Assembly: GCA_903819595.1 (NCBI GenBank)
Contig: CAIJED010000087.1
Coordinates: 1-36,069, forward strand
Reading direction: 5' to 3'
Origin: an uncultured Methanomicrobiales archaeon
Lineage (GTDB): Archaea; Halobacteriota; Methanomicrobia; Methanomicrobiales; Methanospirillaceae
Length of the DNA: 36,069 nucleotides
The translations under genes were made by a program, and so were the position numbers. This document shows positions 1-8,444 of the stretch, piece by piece. The notes beneath the pieces are model-generated. The model saw nothing but the letters and a program-made list of their open reading frames with translations, was not told the origin of the DNA and did no database searches. The first letter of the stretch is position 1; every line of letters starts with the position of its first letter.

Positions 1-1446
1 ATGAATCTTGCAGTGAATGGTCAAAACGAAGAGGATTACCACCACCAGATCGATACCACCAACACCGTCAATGGAAAGCCGGTTTACTACCTGGTCGGGC
101 AGACCGGTGCAGTTATCGATCGCGCTACGAATGCGGGCGTGGTCTTCGGAATCTCCTGCCCGGATCTGACTGTTCGGGACCTCGAACTCCGTCACAATGA
201 ATTCGGGGTATTCCTGATAGGATCAGACAGGGCGATGATCACGAACGTTACCGCCATCGAAAATACCATGGGATTTAATATTCTTTCAAGCAATGCTGTC
301 CTGTTAGACCATTGCACGGCAACATTAAATCCAATCAATGGAATTAAAATCCTCAACTCGAACAGAGTACTCGTACGTAACTCGGATACGTCTGACAACA
401 ACGATCCTGCAGGGGCTGCGGGAACCGGTATATCCATCCAGAACAGTTCCTCTTTCCGCATGGAAAATGTTGCATCCCGTAACAACTCTATGTTTGGAAT
501 AGAACTGGACAATGCTGACCAGGTGGACATCAGGAATGCAACGGTGAATGCAAACAGTGAAGCAGGCATCGTAGTCAAGGGAGACACCATTCAAATCACC
601 GGCTCCAGGATTCGGGACAATGAAGGCCCGGGTATCGGGCTGCTCGATTCAAACAATATTACCATCTGGAACAACTACTTCTCCAATAATGAAAATGTCG
701 GCATCTCTGAAGCGATCGGTACCGGTAATACCTGGAACATCACAAAAACCACGGGCACTAACATTGTTAATGGCCCGTACCTTGGCGGGAACTACTGGGC
801 AAAGCCTGACGGCACAGGGTGGTCACAGGTCACCCCTGACCGTGGCGATGGTTTCTGCAGTGCGCCGTTTGTCATTGATGGGAATAACACGGACTACCTC
901 CCACTCCACATCATCGCGCCGCCACCTTCCGATTACAATATTACCCTGGGAGAGGGCTGGAACATGGTTTCAGTACCGAAAAAGCTTGCTCCCGGGTATG
1001 ACACCGGGTCAATTTTTGGAAATGTGACGACCGAAGGTCGCACGATATGGGAATATGATGGATCCATTCATAACTGGGTTCCCGTACACGAAGATACCCG
1101 GGTTTTACCCCTGTATGGGTTCTGGATTTATTCCAAATATCTGACAACGGTCCCGTTGAAATTCGATCCGAACCCACTCCAGGTACCTCCCACGCGGAAA
1201 CTCGTAAAAGGATGGGAACTGATCGGTTTTACCGGGACAATTCCTGCGTCTGCACGTGACACGTTAATATCAGTGCGGAATAACTGGACCCAGGCGATGG
1301 GATTCAATACGACCGCATACCAGTATGATATCCAGATAATAAATGGTGGGAGTGGTCCGTTCACTGACTCAAGGCTCATGTACGCGACAAAAGGTTACTG
1401 GCTTTATATGACCGGACCGGGTGATCTGGCGGCCATCGGGGTCTAA
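1..1446 (+). CDS. Right-handed beta-helix (NosD-like) surface protein, probably 5'-partial
   Basis: The first ~270 residues are short repeats rich in N, D, G, I and V (for example 'NSNRVLVRNSDTSDNN', 'SNNITIWNNYFSNNENVGI'). This is the pattern of parallel beta-helix (PbH1/NosD) coils, each starting with a surface Asn/Asp ladder. From about residue 310 a different module begins ('ITLGEGWNMVSVP'), with two related halves marked by 'GWNMVS' and 'GWELIG'. Such tails are common on exported proteins of Methanomicrobiales. The window opens exactly on an ATG and the ORF has no signal peptide, so the true N-terminus almost certainly lies outside the window. Likely role: cell-surface or secreted scaffold, with carbohydrate or surface binding possible. 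No catalytic residues can be assigned. The fold is well supported and the function is unknown. Confidence 0.75.
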   Translation: MNLAVNGQNEEDYHHQIDTTNTVNGKPVYYLVGQTGAVIDRATNAGVVFGISCPDLTVRDLELRHNEFGVFLIGSDRAMITNVTAIENTMGFNILSSNAVLLDHCTATLNPINGIKILNSNRVLVRNSDTSDNNDPAGAAGTGISIQNSSSFRMENVASRNNSMFGIELDNADQVDIRNATVNANSEAGIVVKGDTIQITGSRIRDNEGPGIGLLDSNNITIWNNYFSNNENVGISEAIGTGNTWNITKTTGTNIVNGPYLGGNYWAKPDGTGWSQVTPDRGDGFCSAPFVIDGNNTDYLPLHIIAPPPSDYNITLGEGWNMVSVPKKLAPGYDTGSIFGNVTTEGRTIWEYDGSIHNWVPVHEDTRVLPLYGFWIYSKYLTTVPLKFDPNPLQVPPTRKLVKGWELIGFTGTIPASARDTLISVRNNWTQAMGFNTTAYQYDIQIINGGSGPFTDSRLMYATKGYWLYMTGPGDLAAIGV

Positions 1447-1447
1447 C

Positions 1448-1490
1448 TCCAGAATTTTTTCATCTGGGACTCTTATTTTTGCTTTTGCCG
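1448..1490 (+). terminator. Probable terminator of the beta-helix gene
   Basis: Just after the stop codon a short hairpin CCAGA/TCTGG encloses ATTTTTTCA, and T-rich runs (ATTTTTGCTTTTG) follow. Euryarchaeal termination relies mainly on U-tracts, so the T-runs are the stronger signal. Confidence 0.5.
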
Positions 1491-1601
1491 AGAATTTGAA
1501 TTCGGATTATGAACACGCTGAATAAAGATTGCAGGCCCAGTAGTTTCGATCTGTAATCATTTTAATATAATATCAGCGGATTTTTCTCAGCAATAGGTCG
1601 G

Positions 1602-1640
1602 ACATCCCGGTAGGCTGGGCAATCCTGTATGCAGGGATGT
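1602..1640. repeat. Inverted repeat downstream of rli
   Basis: A perfect 7-bp inverted repeat, ACATCCC (1602-1608) and GGGATGT (1634-1640), lies 32 bp past the rli stop codon. It could be a 3' stem-loop of the rli message. There is no T-run next to it, so a terminator role is unproven. Confidence 0.35.
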
Positions 1641-1671
1641 ACTGATCACCCATAGTACCTGGGCAAGCCAG

Positions 1672-3438
1672 TCATTCGTCCGTGTAATAGTAATATTCGC
1701 CGTTCGCCCGCTGCTCGCGGTCCAGGAACGATTCAGGCTTGTTGATCCTCGGCCGCCCGCTCTGGTCACGCCTGAAGGTGACCCCGAGCTCAGAAAGGAA
1801 CCGGTTCATCCCGTCACGCATATCAAAAGGCCCGAATGCCTCACCAGACACTCCCGGTTTCCCTTCAAATACAAGGATACGTTCGCTGATCATGTCGATT
1901 AAATAGATATCATGGTCAATGACGAGGATTGCGGCCTCCTTTCCATCCACGTGCCGCTTGAACATCCGGGTAATTTTCACGCGCTGCTCGACGTCAAGGT
2001 GTGCACTTGGCTCATCAAGGATATAGAGGTCTGCATCCCTTGAAAGGCAGGCGGCAATCGCGACCCGCTGGAGTTCACCACCGGAAAGGGTATCAACCGG
2101 GGACGAGAGGATCTGACCGATCGACAGCGGTTCAATGATCTCATGCTGGTACACACCGGAGTCGAACTTCGATGTAATACCTCTGAGATAAAACTCAACC
2201 GTGTCTGAAACGTCAGCCTTGATATATTGCGGCTTATACGAGACACGGAGCTTCGAGTCCATCTGGCCGAAGTCTGGTGTTTCAACACCGGCGAGCAACT
2301 TTGCCAGGGTGCTTTTCCCGATCCCGTTTGCACCGACTACTCCGAGGACTTCCCCTGCCTTGATCTCACCTTCTGCCACATGGAGTGAGAACGTCTCGTA
2401 CGTCTTGCTCATCACTGGTATCCGGAGCAGTGTCTCCCGGTCTGATTCCTTGGTATGTGCCCTCTTCTCGAAGACCACCTGGGTATCCCGGAAACGGACG
2501 TTTTCTTCGGTGAGGAAACCACCCAGGTACTGGTTGATCCCGATCCTGACTCCCTTGGGCTGCGTGATAATCCCAAACACGGCAGGTTTCCCATAGGCGA
2601 TGTGGACAGTATCGGCCAGCATGTCGAGGATCGCGAGGTCATGTTCGACGATCATGATGGGGCGTATCTTCGCTAAGTCCCTAATCAGTTTTGCGACCGC
2701 CATCCGCTGGTGAATATCAAGGAACGGGGTAATTTCGTCGAGGAAGTAAAACTCAGCTTCACGTGAGAGACAGGCAGCCGCTGCGACACGCTGGAGCTCA
2801 CCACCTGACAACGTAGAGATATCATGGTCCAGGATTGCCCGGAGAGAGAGGGAATCGATATACTCATCAAGCATCCCCCGTTCATCGGTTTTCCGTAAAA
2901 GGTCCGAGACGGTCCCGGAAAACACCTTTGGAATATAGTCGATGTATTGCGGCTTCACCGCCACCTTGAGTGCACCCTTCGAGACCTTCTGCAGGTATTC
3001 AAAAAATTCAGTGCCTGCATATTTTTTTAAGACTTCTTCCCAGAAGGACTCACGTTCTGTTTCCCCCAGGTTCGGGCGTAACTGGCCCGAAAGAATCTTA
3101 ATTGCCGTACTTTTCCCGATTCCGTTTGCCCCGAGGATCCCGGTCACTTTGCCTTCAACGGGAATGGGAAGCCCATAGAGTGAAAAACCGTTTGTCCCGT
3201 ACCGGTGCGTGGGATGCTCAAGCTCTTCAGGCAGGCTGACAATATCGATCGCACCGAACGGGCACTTTTTAATACAGATCCCGCAGCCTACGCAGAGTTC
3301 TTCGGATATGATCGCTTTATCGTCCTCTCCGATAATAACAGTCTCATCCCCGGTCCTCACGCGGGGACAGTAGATAATGCACTCGGTTCCACATTTTCTC
3401 GAGTGACACCGGTCACGGTGGACTACGGCAATCCGCAC
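1672..3438 (-). CDS. ABCE1/RLI ribosome-recycling ATPase
   Basis: Soluble twin-ATPase that splits 70S ribosomes after termination or Pelota-mediated rescue. An N-terminal ferredoxin-like region carries eight cysteines (C11, C16, C20, C24, then C49, C52, C55, C59; 'CVGCGICIKKCP') for two 4Fe-4S clusters. Two ABC domains follow, each with Walker A 'GANGIGKST', signature 'LSGGELQR' and a Walker B (the second is 'LYILDEPSAHLD'). The length, 588 aa, is normal for the family. The start MRIAVVHRDR is the usual archaeal one. It begins 3 bp after the stop of the upstream membrane-protein gene, so the two are probably cotranscribed. Partner factors RqcH and aPelota lie divergently about 0.8 kb away. 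Identification is firm. Confidence 0.97.
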   Translation of the reverse strand: MRIAVVHRDRCHSRKCGTECIIYCPRVRTGDETVIIGEDDKAIISEELCVGCGICIKKCPFGAIDIVSLPEELEHPTHRYGTNGFSLYGLPIPVEGKVTGILGANGIGKSTAIKILSGQLRPNLGETERESFWEEVLKKYAGTEFFEYLQKVSKGALKVAVKPQYIDYIPKVFSGTVSDLLRKTDERGMLDEYIDSLSLRAILDHDISTLSGGELQRVAAAACLSREAEFYFLDEITPFLDIHQRMAVAKLIRDLAKIRPIMIVEHDLAILDMLADTVHIAYGKPAVFGIITQPKGVRIGINQYLGGFLTEENVRFRDTQVVFEKRAHTKESDRETLLRIPVMSKTYETFSLHVAEGEIKAGEVLGVVGANGIGKSTLAKLLAGVETPDFGQMDSKLRVSYKPQYIKADVSDTVEFYLRGITSKFDSGVYQHEIIEPLSIGQILSSPVDTLSGGELQRVAIAACLSRDADLYILDEPSAHLDVEQRVKITRMFKRHVDGKEAAILVIDHDIYLIDMISERILVFEGKPGVSGEAFGPFDMRDGMNRFLSELGVTFRRDQSGRPRINKPESFLDREQRANGEYYYYTDE

Positions 3439-3441
3439 GGT

Positions 3442-3810
3442 CTAACTCACCTTTATCGCCGTGGACAGAAGGATACTCCATGAGATGAACCAGAACGCGA
3501 ATGTCATGAACCCCTGGTAGAGCCAGTCTTTCTTATTCATTTTCGGCGTATCAAGTTTCATGAGGATAAAGATATGGCGCTGTACGACCACACCGGCAAG
3601 CATCAGGAACAATGCAAGCATGGTGTAATTATTAAATCCCGCAAGGCTTGTTGCTGGAACAATTAAAAACGAGAGGACCCCGACAATAATCCCGATAAAA
3701 CAGGCGATAGCAGTCTTTTTAATGCGGCTGATATGCTGCTCCTGCTTCTCTTTCGCGTTTAGTTTTTTCTTTGGGACTTCTATCTCTTCTATCGCTTTTT
3801 CCTCGGTCAT
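3442..3810 (-). CDS. Small EMC6-like membrane protein
   Basis: About 122 aa: a charged, Lys/Glu-rich N-terminal ~30 residues, then roughly three membrane segments ('TAIACFIGIIVGVLSFLIV', 'YTMLALFLMLAGVVV', 'GFMTFAFWFISWSILLST'). Size, topology and basic loops resemble the archaeal EMC6-like family, distant relatives of a subunit of the eukaryotic ER membrane protein complex. This assignment is from memory of the family and is moderate. The ORF track starts at 3825, but a TATA-like box centred near 3837 places transcription start at about 3810, favouring MTEEKA and a leaderless message. It ends 3 bp before rli, so it is likely the first gene of that operon. Confidence 0.65.
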   Translation of the reverse strand: MTEEKAIEEIEVPKKKLNAKEKQEQHISRIKKTAIACFIGIIVGVLSFLIVPATSLAGFNNYTMLALFLMLAGVVVQRHIFILMKLDTPKMNKKDWLYQGFMTFAFWFISWSILLSTAIKVS

Positions 3811-3830
3811 TCTCGGCACCATCATATTCT

Positions 3831-3842
3831 TGTTATTATAAA
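3831..3842 (-). promoter_or_regulatory. TATA box of the EMC6-like/rli operon
   Basis: Read on the minus strand the sequence is TTTATAATAACA, centred about 27 bp upstream of the ATG at 3810. This matches archaeal TATA-to-start spacing for a leaderless transcript and decides that start. Confidence 0.6.
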
Positions 3843-3855
3843 GTATTCACCCTGT

Positions 3856-3899
3856 AAAACCGGTACCGCCTCACTGGGTGGTACGTATTGATCGGTTTT
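3856..3899. other. Compound hairpin in the rli-rqcH intergenic region
   Basis: An outer stem AAAACCG (3856-3862)/CGGTTTT (3893-3899) encloses an 8-pair inner stem GTACCGCC (3863-3870)/GGTGGTAC (3877-3884, one G-T pair) with a 6-nt loop. It lies just upstream of the TATA box of the minus operon. It may be an operator for that promoter or part of a small RNA; both strands fold equally well. Confidence 0.5.
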
Positions 3900-4104
3900 G
3901 CAATCTTTCTGAGTCAGAATAATCACAGTAAACAACGTCGTTTAACTGCTAATTTCTCATTATGATTGGACAGAAGTAGTTATAATAGTAATCTAACGGG
4001 CCTGTCTTACACCGTGCCAGCTGGAGGCAATGTATCACCCGGGAAGCGAAGATGACTCATGGTTAATAATCCAGAGTTCAGGCAATTTTAATCAGCGTGA
4101 CCGT

Positions 4105-4119
4105 TGTTATATATAATAA
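4105..4119 (+). promoter_or_regulatory. Strong near-palindromic TATA element
   Basis: GTTATATATAATAAC is the best TATA match between the divergent operons. It would start plus-strand transcription near 4135, about 120 nt ahead of rqcH. This is a long leader for this genome, where most starts are leaderless. Confidence 0.45.
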
Positions 4120-4256
4120 CTATTGAATACGTGGGACCTGTCACTACACCACCGGAGCCTGGCAAAACAGGCAGTACGGGGAGATGGTCCTATTGACGGC
4201 CCGCGAAACTCATAACCAGCCCGTGAATACATAACAGGTAACCAGGGTATCATCGT

Positions 4257-6161
4257 ATGGCAACAAGTACAGGAATGAGCGGCGTAGATGTAAGGGCAGT
4301 AGCCACGGAGCTCAAAGACCTCCTCCCGCTCTGGATTAACAAGGTCTACCAGTTTGACGGAAAGACACTCGGGATCCGTCTGAACGGGGAAGAACATAAA
4401 AAATACCAGCTCATTATCGAGCCGGGTAAGCGTCTTCACCTGGTCAGTTCGTTCCCTGATACCCCAAAAGTTCCTCCACAATTCCCTATGCTCCTCAGAA
4501 AACACTTAACCGGGGGTAAAATCCTTGATATCAGACAGCAGGGGCTATCGCGAATTGTCGTCATAGATGTCGGGAAGGCTGACAAAACCTTTCACATCCT
4601 GGTGGAACTGTTTGATGCAGGAAACGTCGTCTTCTGCGAAGAAAATTTCACGATCATCAAGCCCCTCTGGCATCACCGGTTCAAAGATCGGGACGTAATC
4701 CCGGGTGTGCCCTACGTGTTGCCCGTTGACCCGACACTCTTTGACGGGCCGGGTTTTGCGACGTTTCTGGCAGAAGACAGCCGTGACATCGTCAAGGCGC
4801 TGGCCGTAGGGTGCCTGCTCGGCGGGTCATATGCGGAATATATCTGCACGGTCACCGGGATCGACAAGCATACGCCAGCATCGTCGGTTGACCCCGGGAT
4901 TATTCAGAATGCCGTACTGGCCCTCCTCAACCGGGCCGAAACTGCCCGTGAACCGGTCATTACCCCGAATGCATGCACCCCGTTCAGTACCACGGACAGC
5001 AGTGGACCAACACAGTCAATTTCGTTCAACGAGGCACTTGATACATTTTATTCACCAGAAGTAACACTCTCGAAGGGTGAGAAGAAAGAGAAAAAACGTC
5101 TCACCAAGGAAGAAGTGATCAGGAAACAACAGCTCGAATCGGTTAAAAAATTCACCAATAAGGTGACAAGGACAGAAAAGATTGTTGCGGCGATATATGA
5201 AAACTATTCCCTTGTATCAGAAGTCATCAGTTCTCTCGATGAAGCAAGTAAAAAATATTCATGGCAGGAGATTGAGCAGGTACTGAAGAATAATAAGGCA
5301 GGTGCCGGCGGAAAAATTGTGGCAGTCCACCCGGAAGAGTCATCCGTCGACCTGGACCTGGGTGAGACGGTGACCATTTTCGTCCACGAAAATATTGAGG
5401 TCAACCTGGGACGTTATTTTGCACAGGGAAAGAAGTATAAAAAGAAAATAGCTGGGGCGAAGGCGGCAATGAACCGCCCGCTCCCAAAACAGGTCATATT
5501 GAAACACCAGGCGCCGGTGCTCAAAAAGAAATGGTTCCACCGGTTTCGCTGGCTCTATACATCAGATGGAGTCCTTGTCCTGGGCGGCCGGGATGCCGGC
5601 CAGAACGAAGAACTCGTGAAGAAGTACATGGAAGGGGGCGATACGTTCGTCCACGCCGACGTGCACGGGGCAAGTATTGTCATTATAAAAGGGAAAACTG
5701 AACGCATGGACGAAGTCGCACAGTTTGCCGCCTCGTTCTCGGGGGCATGGCGGAGTGGCCATTTCAGTGCCGATGTCTATTCGGTACGGCCCGACCAGGT
5801 AAGCAAGACACCGGAGGCCGGGGAATATGTAACACGGGGATCCTTCATCGTCCGTGGCGAGCGTCACTATGAAAAGAGCGTCCCTCTCGGCACGGCCATC
5901 GGTTTTCAGACTGAACCGGAAGTCGCCGTTATCGGTGGGCCGGTCAGCACCGTTCTGGCAAGGGCAAAATACCTCGTTGAGCTGAAACCGGGCACATTCG
6001 AACCGAACGATACCGCAAAAAAAGTGCTCCGGGTCCTCCGCGATAAAATACCGGAAGGTGAATGGAAGGCATACAAGGCCGTCCTGAATACCGAGTCTGT
6101 CGCAGCATTCGTCCCGCCCGGTGGTTCAGACATCGTGGAGACCGCATCAGGGACCACATAA
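4257..6161 (+). CDS. rqcH: RqcH (NFACT family; Rqc2/NEMF homologue)
   Basis: Binds peptidyl-tRNA-obstructed large ribosomal subunits; relatives add C-terminal Ala-rich tails to stalled chains. Domains seen: NFACT-N from about residue 7 ('MSGVDVRAVATELKDLLPLWI'), a Lys/Glu-rich coiled-coil hairpin around 275-345 ('KGEKKEKKRLTKEEVIRKQQ'), and an NFACT-R (DUF814) domain around 440-560 ('HRFRWLYTSDGVLVLGGRDA', 'FVHADVHGAS'). Length 634 aa fits. Homologues usually begin at the MSGVD methionine (4275), but a weak TATA-like element supports 4257. The Asp-Arg pair that family members carry near residue 98 reads Ser-Arg here ('QQGLSRIV'). Twenty-two bases separate its stop from pelota, so they likely form an operon. 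Identification is firm; the exact start is not. Confidence 0.95.
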   Translation: MATSTGMSGVDVRAVATELKDLLPLWINKVYQFDGKTLGIRLNGEEHKKYQLIIEPGKRLHLVSSFPDTPKVPPQFPMLLRKHLTGGKILDIRQQGLSRIVVIDVGKADKTFHILVELFDAGNVVFCEENFTIIKPLWHHRFKDRDVIPGVPYVLPVDPTLFDGPGFATFLAEDSRDIVKALAVGCLLGGSYAEYICTVTGIDKHTPASSVDPGIIQNAVLALLNRAETAREPVITPNACTPFSTTDSSGPTQSISFNEALDTFYSPEVTLSKGEKKEKKRLTKEEVIRKQQLESVKKFTNKVTRTEKIVAAIYENYSLVSEVISSLDEASKKYSWQEIEQVLKNNKAGAGGKIVAVHPEESSVDLDLGETVTIFVHENIEVNLGRYFAQGKKYKKKIAGAKAAMNRPLPKQVILKHQAPVLKKKWFHRFRWLYTSDGVLVLGGRDAGQNEELVKKYMEGGDTFVHADVHGASIVIIKGKTERMDEVAQFAASFSGAWRSGHFSADVYSVRPDQVSKTPEAGEYVTRGSFIVRGERHYEKSVPLGTAIGFQTEPEVAVIGGPVSTVLARAKYLVELKPGTFEPNDTAKKVLRVLRDKIPEGEWKAYKAVLNTESVAAFVPPGGSDIVETASGTT

Positions 6162-6183
6162 AGCGGCGGGGACCAGACCGTTT

Positions 6184-7209
6184 ATGAAGGCTGAATTTGG
6201 GGAAATGCAGAAATCTTTTGGCGAAATCCGGCTGTTCCCTGAGAATATTGATGACATCTGGCACTTAAGCCACCTGATCGCTCCTGGCGACCTGGTCTTT
6301 GCGACAACGCTCCGGACTGCTGATACGGCAAGTGATAAGATCCGACCTGAGAAAGCGGAGAAACGACCGGTAAGGCTTGGGATCCGGGTAGAGAAGGTCG
6401 AGTTCCACCACTATGCCAACCGCCTACGGGTCACCGGGCTGATCGAGCACGGGGTGGAATCAGGATCCTATCACACCCTCAACATCGAAACCGGGTACGA
6501 GATTTCCGTCATCCGGTCATGGAGAAAGAATGACCTGGAACGGATTGACAGGGCAGTGAAGGCATCGGTATATGATGTGATCCATATCCTCACCATCGAG
6601 GAAGGTGAAGCAGAACTGTTCAGGATACGGCATTTCGGCCCGGAACAGGTGGTAACGGTCACCATGGGAAGTGGTAAGGGCATGGAATTGAACAGCAGGA
6701 CTTCCTTCTTTGACAAGGTCCTGGATTCTCTTGCCCAGGTCAACGGTCCCCTCGTTGTTGCCGGCCCGGGCTTTATCAAAGACGATTTTATGAAGTTTTT
6801 CCGGGCACGTGAGAGTGAAAAGGCACAAAAAACCGTCGTTGTCGAGACCCGGAGGACCGGTGCGGGGGCGGTACAGGAAGTTATCGGTCTGGGGATACTG
6901 GAAAAACTTGCAGGAGACCTCCAGCTCGCCCGCGAGGTGAACCTGATGGGGGAATTCTTAAAACGGATCTCTCAGGGGGGACCGGTCGCCTATGGGCGTG
7001 CCGAGGTGAAAAACGCATCGGAGTGCGGGGCGATAGAGGAGATCCTGGTCATCGATACCCTGATCCGGAACCCTGAAATTGTTGGCATCATGGAACAGGC
7101 GGAGCGGTCAGATGCAGGCATTGTCGTCTTTTCCACCGGATTTGAGCCGGGTAAACAGCTGGATGCACTCGGGGGCGTGGCGGCTCTCCTGCGGTACAGG
7201 ATAGGATGA
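6184..7209 (+). CDS. pelA: mRNA surveillance/ribosome rescue factor aPelota (Dom34)
   Basis: aPelota enters the A site of stalled ribosomes with its GTPase partner, then recruits ABCE1 for splitting. The protein has the three eRF1-like domains: an Sm-like N-domain ('GEIRLFPENIDDIWHLSHLIAPGDLV'), a central domain ('LVVAGPGFIKDDFMKFF') and a C-terminal L7Ae-like domain ending 'DALGGVAALLRYRIG'. It lacks the GGQ motif of release factors, as expected. The ORF track begins at 6121 inside rqcH; I chose ATG 6184 (MKAEFGEMQKSFGEIRLFPEN) because it matches the usual pelota N-terminus and removes the overlap. The stop overlaps the next start by 4 bp (ATGA), indicating translational coupling. Confidence 0.95.
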   Translation: MKAEFGEMQKSFGEIRLFPENIDDIWHLSHLIAPGDLVFATTLRTADTASDKIRPEKAEKRPVRLGIRVEKVEFHHYANRLRVTGLIEHGVESGSYHTLNIETGYEISVIRSWRKNDLERIDRAVKASVYDVIHILTIEEGEAELFRIRHFGPEQVVTVTMGSGKGMELNSRTSFFDKVLDSLAQVNGPLVVAGPGFIKDDFMKFFRARESEKAQKTVVVETRRTGAGAVQEVIGLGILEKLAGDLQLAREVNLMGEFLKRISQGGPVAYGRAEVKNASECGAIEEILVIDTLIRNPEIVGIMEQAERSDAGIVVFSTGFEPGKQLDALGGVAALLRYRIG

Positions 7210-8444
7210 CCACGGAAACATCGTCTGATATCATTATTATCGGTGCCGGGCCTGCAGGGCTATTTTGTGCGTGCAATGCCGCTTCAGCAGGGGAAAAAGT
7301 CATCATCCTTGAAAAAAACGTCACCCCCGGGAAGAAATTACTACTTGCCGGTTCAGGCCAGTGTAATATCACCCATGACGGACCAGTCCGGGAATTTTTA
7401 GTGCACTACGGGGACCATGGCAGGTTTATCAAACCCGCACTAATGAATTTCCCGAATACGGCCCTTATTTCTTTTTTTAAGGAGAGGGGACTGGATATGA
7501 TGACCACCGCAGCAGGGAAAGTGTTTCCATCTACGCAAAAATCAACTGATGTGCTTCAGATCCTGGAACAGGAATGCCGGACTCTCGGGGTGACCCTGCA
7601 ATATCATCAGCCAGTCCGGGAAGTGCGCCATGCGGATGGCCATTTTTTTGTTATTACCAGGGACACGACGTATTGCGGGAACTCTTTAGTAATCGCGACG
7701 GGAGGGATGACGTATCCCGGAACCGGTTCCACCGGCGACGGTTATCCGATTGCCTCGTCACTCGGCCATACCATTGCGGATCCTGCCCCTGCCCTGGCAC
7801 CCGTGCTCGCTGACAGGTTTCCGTTCGGGGAACTCGCCGGTATCTCGTTTGACTCCCTCCCCTTTTCACTCGTAAGAGAGGGGAAAAAAATTGGCAGCCA
7901 TAACGGGGACGTCCTTTTTACACACCAGGGACTGTCAGGTCCGGGGATCCTGGACTATTCGCGGTTTATACAGCCGGGTGATACTATCAGGTTGTCATTT
8001 GTCGGCCCTGTTTCGAAAGAACAGTTTGTAAAAGACTTCACTGACAGGATTGCCGCACACCCGGTCTCTTTAGTCAGGACAATTGTGTTGCAGTACAAAA
8101 TCCCTGAACGCCTCGTCACGACACTGCTGAAACTATCTGGCGTCGCAGGGGACTCAACCTGTGCACATCTCGCGAAACAGGAGAGGACAAACCTCATCAC
8201 CAGCCTGTTGGAATTTCCCGTCCTGGTCCGGGACCTCGGCGGGTTGAAGGAGGCGATGGTCACAAGGGGTGGGGTCTCCTTACCGGAAATTGACCCGAAG
8301 ACAATGGAGTCACGCCTGGTTCCGGGGTTGTATTTTGTGGGAGAAGTGATTGATATCGACGGAGATACCGGGGGGTACAACCTTCAGGCGGCGTTTTCAA
8401 CCGGTTACCTGGCTGCGAAGGCGATCAGTACGAAAGTTCGCTGA
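7206..8444 (+). CDS. FAD-dependent flavoprotein, HI0933/YhiN (RdsA) family
   Basis: N-terminal dinucleotide-binding motif 'IIIIGAGPAGLFCACNAA', the family block 'GKKLLLAGSGQCNITH', a second nucleotide-binding strand 'NSLVIATGGMTYPGTGSTGDG' and the C-terminal FAD loop 'GEVIDIDGDTGGYNLQAAFSTG' place it in the HI0933 family; 412 aa is typical. The E. coli member YhiN (RdsA) has been reported to make dihydrouridine in 23S rRNA; older annotations call the family aminoacetone oxidase or BaiN. Start ATG 7206 overlaps the pelota stop by 4 bp, so it is translated from the rqcH-pelota message. That context fits a ribosome-directed role, which is my inference. Family assignment is firm; substrate is not. 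Confidence 0.88.
   Translation: MTTETSSDIIIIGAGPAGLFCACNAASAGEKVIILEKNVTPGKKLLLAGSGQCNITHDGPVREFLVHYGDHGRFIKPALMNFPNTALISFFKERGLDMMTTAAGKVFPSTQKSTDVLQILEQECRTLGVTLQYHQPVREVRHADGHFFVITRDTTYCGNSLVIATGGMTYPGTGSTGDGYPIASSLGHTIADPAPALAPVLADRFPFGELAGISFDSLPFSLVREGKKIGSHNGDVLFTHQGLSGPGILDYSRFIQPGDTIRLSFVGPVSKEQFVKDFTDRIAAHPVSLVRTIVLQYKIPERLVTTLLKLSGVAGDSTCAHLAKQERTNLITSLLEFPVLVRDLGGLKEAMVTRGGVSLPEIDPKTMESRLVPGLYFVGEVIDIDGDTGGYNLQAAFSTGYLAAKAISTKVR

Larger units (their letters stand above)
3843..4256. other. 430-bp gene-free region with several promoter-like elements and hairpins
   Basis: No convincing ORF. Besides the compound hairpin there are two further AT-rich boxes: GTTATAATAGTAAT near 3978-3991, readable in both directions, and GTTATATATAATAAC at 4105-4119. 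Between 4131 and 4191 the sequence can fold as GGGACC...GGTCCT around GCCTG-GCAAAA-CAGGC. A weaker TATA-like AATACATAAC near 4225 sits about 26 bp before the rqcH ATG. The region could encode a small structured RNA or a long rqcH leader. Confidence 0.4.

Noticed and set aside
6121-6183. 21-residue N-terminal extension of pelota
   Set aside because: It overlaps rqcH and does not resemble the pelota N-terminus, which starts at 6184.
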